Assembly (NCBI RefSeq): GCF_902702935.1
Contig: NZ_LR738855.1
Coordinates: 1,550,001 to 1,614,000 of the forward strand
DNA from: Corynebacterium rouxii
Lineage (GTDB): Bacteria > Actinomycetota > Actinomycetes > Mycobacteriales > Mycobacteriaceae
Direction: 5' to 3'
Length of the DNA stretch: 64,000 nt
Below are positions 57,900-64,000 of this stretch, piece by piece. A model generated the notes under the pieces. That model did no database searches. It saw only the letters and a list, made by a program, of their open reading frames with translations, and was not told the DNA's origin. Position numbers and translations under genes: made by a program. Each line of letters starts with the position of its first letter. Positions within the stretch are counted from its first letter, which is position 1.

Positions 57900-60800
57900 C
57901 TACCCCAAAATGCCCGGACCCATGGTGGCTTTCAGGTCGCCCATGAGATTTCCGCTGCGATTAACTCGCAGGTGTTCGCCCAAAATCATCACTGTTTTTT
58001 CTTCGCCGTGAACCACATTCAGGTATACGTCGGAATCTCCTTTGTTATTAGAGAGCACCTGCTTGAGCTTGGCAATGTTTTCCATAGTGCATTGATCAGT
58101 TCGGAGGGTAAGACGCAGCGGTAGACCAGCGCCATTACCCGGTCCCAATTCTGGGACCTTGAGGTCATCACAAAACAGCGACATACGATCGTCGCGAATG
58201 CTCACGTGAGCTTTAGCAAGGATGATGTTGTCTTCCACGATCTGCGGACCGACAATGGCATAGATCTTGTTGAACACAAGCAGATCCACCTGTGCACCAT
58301 GGTGATCTTCCATCGTAACGATTGCCCACGGAGATCCGTCTTTCTTAGAGTAGCGACGATCCACGCCGGAAATGATTCCGCCAATTGTGACTTCTGCACC
58401 ATTACGTAGCTCACCACTCAAAATAGTGGTCAATGGGGTATCGGTTTGTGCTTCCAGTGCTTCTTCGTATCCATCGAGCGGATGACCAGAGACATAAAGA
58501 CCAAGCATTTCTCGCTCGAGTGCAAGCTGATGTTTTTTATCCCACTGTGCATCCGGAATTTGAACCGCAAAAACGTTATTGACCTCGTCAGCATCTGCAC
58601 CAAGACCTGCAAAGAGATCGAACTGCCCCTTATCCGCAGCCTTCTTCGTGCTGGTAACCGCATCAACTGCATCCTCATGAATCAGAAGCAAGCCCTTGCG
58701 AGGATGATCCATAGAATCAAAAGCGCCGGCCTTAATCAAGGATTCGGTCACACGCTTGTTGCATGCGGTGATATCGATTTTGTCTAAGTAATCCGAAAAA
58801 TCGGTGAAAGGACCTTTTTCTTCGCGTGCCTTAATAATCGCAGCCACAACATCTTCACCCACGTTACGCACTGCGCCAAGACCAAAGCGGATGTCCTCAC
58901 CAACTGGCATGAAGTTTAGGTGGGACTCATTCACATCTGGAGACAACACCGAAATATCAAGATGCCGGCAGTTGGAAAGATAGATCGCAGACTTGTCCTT
59001 CTTGTCTGCCACCGAGGTCAACAACGCCGCCATATATTCCGCGGTGTAGTTGGCCTTAAGGTAGGCGGTCCAGTAGGACACTAACCCATAGCCTGCCGCG
59101 TGAGACTTGTTAAACGCGTAGGATGCGAACGGCTCAATTGTTCCCCATAACGCGTCGACAGCTGCTTTAGAATAACCATTGGAGAACATACCCTCAGAGA
59201 ACTTCTTGTACTCCTTGGCCAGCACCTCAGGTTTCTTCTTACCCATTGCTTTACGGAATCCATCTGCTTCGCCAGCAGTGTAGTTGGCCAGCTTGCGAGA
59301 AATCTCCATGATCTGCTCTTGATACACGATCAGACCATAGGTTTCTTCAAGAATTTCCTTCAGTGGTTCCTCAAGTTCTGGGTGGATCGGTTCGATAGGC
59401 TTTCGACCATTTTTACGATCTGCATAGTCCCAGTGCGCGTTCACACCCATAGGGCCCGGGCGATACAGCGCGAGAGACGCCACGATATCGTTGAAGCCCG
59501 TTGGTTGCATACGTTTCAGCAATTCCTGCATGCCACCGGAGTCAAGCTGGAACACGCCCAAAGTATCGCCACTGGATAGCAGCTTATAGACGTTGGGATC
59601 GTCGGTTTGTAGACCTTCAAGATCAAGTTCTTCATTCCGATTGATCTTGATGTTTTCTAGACAGTCACCGATCACGGTCAGGTTACGCAGACCAAGGAAG
59701 TCCATCTTCAACAATCCGATGGCTTCACATGCAGGATACGGCCAGCCGGTAATCAAGGCGCCGTCGTTAGCACGCTTCCACATAGGAATATGCTCAAGCA
59801 GCGGCACGCTGGCCATAATCACGGCGCAGGCGTGCACACCGGCCTGTCGTACGACGCCTTCAAGGCCACGAGCGGTGTCGTAGATCTTGCGCACATCTGG
59901 ATCTGTTTCAATCAGATGACGCACCTCACCTGCCTCGCCATATCGAGGATGCTCTGGATCCATGATTCCGGATAATGGGATATCCTTCGCCATGATTGCT
60001 GGCGGGAGTTCCTTGGTAATACGGTCGGCCATTTTGTAGCCTTCTTGACCATATTGCACTCGTGCTGAGTCTTTCAGCGCCTGTTTGGTTTTCACGGTAC
60101 CGAACGTGATCACTTGGGCGATCTTGTCTTCGCCCCATCGTTGAGCCGCGTATCGGATCATCTCACCGCGTCGGCGATCGTCGAAGTCAATATCGATATC
60201 TGGTGCAGAGGGACGCTCTGGGTTCAAGAACCTCTCAAAGAGAAGGCCATGCTCCATAGGATCGATGTTAGTAATGGTCAATGCATAAGCAACTAGTGCA
60301 CCAGCCGCGGAACCACGACCTGGTCCTACCCTAATGCCAATGGAACGTGCGTGTTTGATGAGCTCGGCCACAATAAGGAAGTAGGAAGGATAGCCCTTCA
60401 TATCGATAACATCGATTTCGAATTCAGCACGTTCAATGTAGTTTTGTGGCACTTCTCCACCATTGAATCGCATACGCAAGCCCTCGTGCACCTCGTGGCG
60501 CAACCATGAGGTTGGGGTGTGCCCCTCTGGCACATCTGCAATAGGCATACGATCATGGGGATGTGGTTCCCAAATCTCGCCATAGTCTTGAACACGCTCT
60601 GCAATCCACAGCGTGTTGTCACATGCTTGTGGAACCAATGAATCCCACGTTTCCCGCATTTGCTCAGCAGTTTTGATGTAGTAGCCCGATCCGTCGAATT
60701 TGAATCGATCGGGGTCACTTAAGGTCTTACCTGTTTGCACACACAACATTGCTTCGTGCGCGGGGGCCTGCGATTCCAACACATAGTGGCAGTCGTTGGT

Positions 60801-61460
60801 TACCAACGGAGGCAGATCGAGTTTTCGGCCAATTTCTAAGAGCTCTGAGCGGACTCGATTCTCAATCTCGAGGCCGTGGTCCATGAGCTCTAGGAAGTAA
60901 TTTTCCTTGCCATAAATGTCTTGCCACATGGCGGCAGCTTCGAGGGCTTCGTCGAACTGCCCCAAGCGAAGACGCGTTTGAACATCACCGGAGGGACAAC
61001 CGGTAGTCGCAATAATGCCGGTGGCATGTTCTGCGATGAGCTCAGCATCCATGCGAGGCCATTTACCCAACTGGCCTTCGTACGATGCCATCGAGGATAA
61101 GTAGAAAAGATTGTGAAGGCCCTCTACGTTTTCTGCAAGCATGGTTTGGTGAAGGTAAGCACCCGACGCGGAGACGTCGTCAGACTTTTGATGTGGTTCG
61201 CCCCAACGCACGCGTTCTTTGTGTAAGCGCGAGCCTGGTGCCATATATGCTTCAATTCCGATGATGGGTTTTACACCGGCGGCTTTCATCGCTCGGTAAA
61301 AAGCATCAGATCCGAACATATTGCCGTGGTCTGTCATACCAACTGCAGGCATGCCCTGTCGGACAACCTCTTCTGCCAACATGTCCACCTTTGCCATTCC
61401 GTCGAGCATGGAATACTCGGTGTGGTTATGTAAGTGAACAAAGGAAGATTTTTTGGCCAT
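57900..61460 (-). CDS. dnaE: DNA polymerase III alpha subunit
   Basis: Main replicative polymerase subunit, 1186 residues from ATG 61460 ([17 protein letters not shown]). The PHP domain comes first ([22 protein letters not shown]). The catalytic aspartates lie in [12 protein letters not shown] (about 412), and the palm continues with [17 protein letters not shown] just before. Helix-hairpin-helix and OB-fold parts follow ([13 protein letters not shown]). A frame 21 codons longer lacks homology. It is the dnaE1 (replicative) rather than the mutagenesis type by length and position before ilvA. Confidence 0.96.
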   Translation of the reverse strand: MAKKSSFVHLHNHTEYSMLDGMAKVDMLAEEVVRQGMPAVGMTDHGNMFGSDAFYRAMKAAGVKPIIGIEAYMAPGSRLHKERVRWGEPHQKSDDVSASGAYLHQTMLAENVEGLHNLFYLSSMASYEGQLGKWPRMDAELIAEHATGIIATTGCPSGDVQTRLRLGQFDEALEAAAMWQDIYGKENYFLELMDHGLEIENRVRSELLEIGRKLDLPPLVTNDCHYVLESQAPAHEAMLCVQTGKTLSDPDRFKFDGSGYYIKTAEQMRETWDSLVPQACDNTLWIAERVQDYGEIWEPHPHDRMPIADVPEGHTPTSWLRHEVHEGLRMRFNGGEVPQNYIERAEFEIDVIDMKGYPSYFLIVAELIKHARSIGIRVGPGRGSAAGALVAYALTITNIDPMEHGLLFERFLNPERPSAPDIDIDFDDRRRGEMIRYAAQRWGEDKIAQVITFGTVKTKQALKDSARVQYGQEGYKMADRITKELPPAIMAKDIPLSGIMDPEHPRYGEAGEVRHLIETDPDVRKIYDTARGLEGVVRQAGVHACAVIMASVPLLEHIPMWKRANDGALITGWPYPACEAIGLLKMDFLGLRNLTVIGDCLENIKINRNEELDLEGLQTDDPNVYKLLSSGDTLGVFQLDSGGMQELLKRMQPTGFNDIVASLALYRPGPMGVNAHWDYADRKNGRKPIEPIHPELEEPLKEILEETYGLIVYQEQIMEISRKLANYTAGEADGFRKAMGKKKPEVLAKEYKKFSEGMFSNGYSKAAVDALWGTIEPFASYAFNKSHAAGYGLVSYWTAYLKANYTAEYMAALLTSVADKKDKSAIYLSNCRHLDISVLSPDVNESHLNFMPVGEDIRFGLGAVRNVGEDVVAAIIKAREEKGPFTDFSDYLDKIDITACNKRVTESLIKAGAFDSMDHPRKGLLLIHEDAVDAVTSTKKAADKGQFDLFAGLGADADEVNNVFAVQIPDAQWDKKHQLALEREMLGLYVSGHPLDGYEEALEAQTDTPLTTILSGELRNGAEVTIGGIISGVDRRYSKKDGSPWAIVTMEDHHGAQVDLLVFNKIYAIVGPQIVEDNIILAKAHVSIRDDRMSLFCDDLKVPELGPGNGAGLPLRLTLRTDQCTMENIAKLKQVLSNNKGDSDVYLNVVHGEEKTVMILGEHLRVNRSGNLMGDLKATMGPGILG

Positions 61461-61603
61461 AGCCAGACAGTCTAATGGTTCTACTTCATCAAAACGAGTG
61501 CCCAGCACACAGGCTATTAACAATAATTTTCATTAATATTTTTGGGTGAGCTATCGGGGGCAAAACTTGCTACCCACCTCACAGGAAGGGTAAGTGTTCC
61601 CTA

Positions 61604-62482
61604 ATGATCTACGGAATTCTGGCGTACCTACTCTGGGGCCTCTTCCCAGCATTTTTCCCGCTGCTTCTTCCGGCCGCGCCATTAGAAATTATCGCGCACA
61701 GAATTTTGTGGACAGGCGTGTTCATGGCCATCGTGGTCGTGATAACCCGCCAGTGGCGCGAGCTGTTATCTGCAGGGAAAAGTCAATGGTTACGCCTAGC
61801 GCTAGCCTCGATTCTCATTGCCGCCAACTGGCTTATTTACGTAATTGCGGTTAATACCGGTCACGTGGCTGACGCAGCATTTGGCTATTTTATTAATCCT
61901 ATTGTCAACGTCGTTTTGGGTGTTGCTTTCCTTCGAGAACGCCTACGCCCTTTGCAATCACTGAGCGTGGTGATCGCTGCGGCTGCCGTTGTGGTTCTTT
62001 CCGTCTTCGGCGGCAGCGCTCCCCTGCTTTCTTTAAGTCTCGCGCTCTCCTTCGGCTTTTATGGGCTAGTAAAAAAGAAAGTCACAATCTCTGCAGCTGC
62101 TTCACTTACCGCAGAAACCTTCGTGCTGTTGCCTCTGGCTCTGGGCTACATCATTTACCTCGAAATAACCGGTCCAGGTACTTTCGTTTCCCACGGCCCA
62201 GAGCATGCAGGATTACTTATTAGCGCTGGTGCCATTACCGCAGTCCCACTACTTCTTTTCGGATTGGCCACGAAATTCATTCCGCTTTCAACGATCGGCA
62301 TGTTGCAATACATGACGCCCACATTCCAAATGCTGTGGGCTGTCTTTGTGGTCAATGAGCATATCGAACCACTGAAATGGGTAGGTTTTGGCATCATTTG
62401 GATTTCCGTCGCTATGTACATTGGCGACGTCCTCCTACAGCGTCGCCACAGAACGTTACGACTCCACAACAGGAGCGAGTAG
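61604..62482 (+). CDS. rarD: RarD / EamA-family permease
   Basis: Membrane permease of 292 residues with about ten hydrophobic segments. It opens with MIYGILAYLLWGLFPAFFPL, the usual RarD start, and includes PLEIIAHRILWTGVFMAIVV and ANWLIYVIAVNTGHVADAAF. The substrate in this family is not settled (RarD relates to chloramphenicol sensitivity). AGGAAGGG precedes the ATG by about ten bases. It ends 27 bases inside the convergent gene at 62456. Confidence 0.92.
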   Translation: MIYGILAYLLWGLFPAFFPLLLPAAPLEIIAHRILWTGVFMAIVVVITRQWRELLSAGKSQWLRLALASILIAANWLIYVIAVNTGHVADAAFGYFINPIVNVVLGVAFLRERLRPLQSLSVVIAAAAVVVLSVFGGSAPLLSLSLALSFGFYGLVKKKVTISAAASLTAETFVLLPLALGYIIYLEITGPGTFVSHGPEHAGLLISAGAITAVPLLLFGLATKFIPLSTIGMLQYMTPTFQMLWAVFVVNEHIEPLKWVGFGIIWISVAMYIGDVLLQRRHRTLRLHNRSE

Positions 62483-63001
62483 ACCGATTCGCCCCCATGC
62501 AGCGTCAGGTGGAAGAACCTCCACCGTCGCAACGCGTTTCGACGCAGCCACGCGCCGGAGTTGATCGCCCGGCGCATACACTACGAGCGCCGCAATAGTT
62601 TCCGGATCACCACCACGCATCCGGCATTGTTCAGAAATAACGTGACCACGGTTGGCATTTCCCGTTGGTTCGGGCAGATCTAATGCGGGCCCTTGCCCGA
62701 GAAGTACGGCATTGACCCGCATGATACCGGCTTTTTCTGCTATATCCCCTGCTGTATTGGCGTCGATAAGCTGTGGAAACGCGACGAGTGCAAAGGCTGG
62801 TTCCGACGCCGTCTCGAGTGTTTTCTGCGCTCGAATGGCATAGTCTTGGCTCGTTTCGTCCCGATTCCGTCCTAGTTGATCGCCGTTGATATTCATTGGC
62901 TTTGCCGTTTTATCTGAGGTCGACAGCACCGCAACCCCAAGCATTAACAATGCAATACTCAACAGAGCCGCAACGATGCGACGGCGATCAAAGGAATCCA
63001 C
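62456..63001 (-). CDS. Membrane-anchored hypothetical protein, 181 aa
   Basis: A short cytoplasmic start (MDSFDRRR) is followed by one hydrophobic segment (about 9-26), leaving the rest outside. The exposed part has a regular alternating pattern with VVYAPGDQLRRVAASKRVATVEVLPPDAAWG (given as segments VVYAPGDQLRRV and VATVEVLPPDAAWG), like a small alpha/beta sensor. I do not recognise the family. It is seven bases downstream of rluD and co-transcribed with it. Its 3' end overlaps rarD by 27 bases. Confidence 0.75.
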   Translation of the reverse strand: MDSFDRRRIVAALLSIALLMLGVAVLSTSDKTAKPMNINGDQLGRNRDETSQDYAIRAQKTLETASEPAFALVAFPQLIDANTAGDIAEKAGIMRVNAVLLGQGPALDLPEPTGNANRGHVISEQCRMRGGDPETIAALVVYAPGDQLRRVAASKRVATVEVLPPDAAWGRIGLLAPVVES

Positions 63002-63008
63002 GTCTGCA

Positions 63009-63935
63009 TTACTCGCTTCTTAGCACATCGAGCGCATGCTGCAGATCATTCGAATACGGCGACTCGATTTCTACCCATCGCCCGTCCGCTGGATGGTGAA
63101 AACCCAAAGACACAGCATGCAGCCATTGCCGGTCAAGACCCAGACGCTCAGAAAGCGCAGGATCCGATCCATACATGGGATCGCCGCAACAAGGATGGTG
63201 CAGTGCAGACATGTGCACACGAATTTGGTGGGTGCGTCCTGTTTCTAGATGAATACGAAGTAACGACGCCTCTGCAAATGCCTCAATTGTTTCATAGTGA
63301 GTAACAGCGTGCTTTCCGTCCGTTGTCACGGCAAAACGCCAGCCAGCCGAAGGGTGCCGCCCAATGGGCGCATCAATCGTACCGCTCAGCGGATCCATAT
63401 GCCCTTGTACTAGCGAGTGATAGGTCTTAGTAACCGTACGTTCTTTGAAAGCTCGCTTGAGTACAGAATATCCGCGTTCCGAAGCCGCGATAACCATCAC
63501 GCCAGAGGTACCAACGTCGAGGCGCTGCACGATTCCTTTGCGTTCTGGCGGACCCGAGGTAGAAATCCGAAAACCTGCAGCAGCAAGACCACCGATCACG
63601 GTCGGTCCTTCCCATCCCAAGGTGGGATGAGCTGCGACACCGACTGGTTTATTCACGGCAATCACATCATCATCGGAGTACAAGATGTCCATACCCTCGA
63701 TGAGTTCTTCGCGTGGCGTAAGATCGCGGACTTCAGGAAGTGTGACATCGAGCCACTGCCCCTCAGACAAGCGGTCTGATTTTCCGACGCAATGTCCATC
63801 GACAACTACATCGCCGGCAATAGCAAGATCCGCAGCCGCGGTTCGAGAAATACCTAAAAGCTTGCTCAGGGCGGCGTCGACACGCATGCCTGCTAACCCC
63901 TCAGGGACCGGCAACGATCTTTGTTCACGGCTCAT
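63009..63935 (-). CDS. rluD: RluD-type 23S rRNA pseudouridine synthase
   Basis: Converts uridines of 23S rRNA (helix 69 in E. coli) to pseudouridine. It has 308 residues. The S4 domain occupies the first 70. The catalytic Asp is in [17 protein letters not shown] (about 138), followed by [10 protein letters not shown] and [16 protein letters not shown]. The start overlaps the lspA stop as ATGA, the usual lspA-rluD pairing. Confidence 0.95.
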   Translation of the reverse strand: MSREQRSLPVPEGLAGMRVDAALSKLLGISRTAAADLAIAGDVVVDGHCVGKSDRLSEGQWLDVTLPEVRDLTPREELIEGMDILYSDDDVIAVNKPVGVAAHPTLGWEGPTVIGGLAAAGFRISTSGPPERKGIVQRLDVGTSGVMVIAASERGYSVLKRAFKERTVTKTYHSLVQGHMDPLSGTIDAPIGRHPSAGWRFAVTTDGKHAVTHYETIEAFAEASLLRIHLETGRTHQIRVHMSALHHPCCGDPMYGSDPALSERLGLDRQWLHAVSLGFHHPADGRWVEIESPYSNDLQHALDVLRSE

Positions 63936-64000
63936 TCCTTCCCCTCCTTACGGCTTTCCAACAGCATTGCGATAACAACAAGAACCACGCCACAGCTAAT
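63932..64000 (-). CDS. lspA: Lipoprotein signal peptidase, C-terminal end (cut by window edge)
   Basis: Only the last 22 residues and the stop are present: a hydrophobic stretch [12 protein letters not shown] and a charged tail SRKEGKE. This fits the last membrane helix and tail of signal peptidase II, which removes lipoprotein signal peptides after Lgt has acted. Its 4-base overlap with rluD is the usual arrangement. The catalytic aspartates lie beyond the edge, so the call rests on context and the tail. Confidence 0.7.
   Translation of the reverse strand: MSCGVVLVVIAMLLESRKEGKE

Overview
The window looks like the core chromosome of a Corynebacterium, most likely C. diphtheriae or a close relative (C. 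ulcerans / C. pseudotuberculosis group). The evidence is gene order and protein content: a glnK-glnD pair lying between ftsY and ffh, the actinobacterial fpg-rnc-DUF177-sepIVA block, a histidine cluster (hisD-C-B-small membrane protein-MFS-hisH-A-impA-F-I) followed by trpC-lgt-pyk, and a glgX / small alarmone synthetase / ilvA / dnaE / rarD / rluD / lspA region. I found no tRNA, rRNA, insertion sequence, prophage or CRISPR array. Most genes are housekeeping genes. Start codons were moved downstream of the longest reading frame where homology or a ribosome binding site argued for it.

Layout. 1-24.6 kb is almost entirely on the minus strand. Read in transcription order it runs: sepIVA, DUF177, rnc, mutM, an alanine/sodium symporter, a broken acyP, smc, an unrecognised 1186-residue protein, ftsY, a decayed ammonium transporter, glnK, glnD, ffh, rpsP, rimM, trmD, a small unknown, tex, rplS and lepB (cut by the left edge). 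It covers secretion (Ffh, FtsY, LepB), ribosome and tRNA maturation (S16, RimM, TrmD, L19, RNase III), chromosome organisation (Smc), DNA repair (MutM) and nitrogen sensing (GlnK, GlnD). gdhA (24.6-25.9 kb) has an AmtR-like site upstream, which ties it to the same nitrogen circuit.

26-33 kb is mostly on the plus strand: glycerate kinase, a DUF4921/GalT-like protein, an M20 peptidase and glycogen phosphorylase. pyk meets glgP tail to tail across two strong hairpins. 33-46 kb (minus) holds pyk, lgt, trpC, a Trp-region membrane protein and the histidine cluster, which ends at hisD with a leader of about 185 nt.

46-55 kb (mainly plus): a YbjN-domain protein, two minus-strand envelope proteins, a TetR regulator with glgX, a DEDDh exonuclease-BRCT protein, an unknown, a small alarmone synthetase (RelS type), and a 41-residue peptide that resembles the short corynebacterial porins in size and character. 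55-64 kb: S4 protein, small membrane protein, YigZ, ilvA, dnaE, rarD, a membrane-anchored unknown, rluD and the end of lspA (cut by the right edge).

The observations most worth following are two gene ruins inside otherwise intact operons (amt with a missing start, internal deletion, frameshift and lost pore histidine; acyP with an amber codon in its active-site loop), the orphan 1186-residue protein between smc and ftsY, the 41-residue peptide after relS, the histidine leader with a short ORF, and a perfect LacI-family-type operator plus a direct repeat upstream of pyk.
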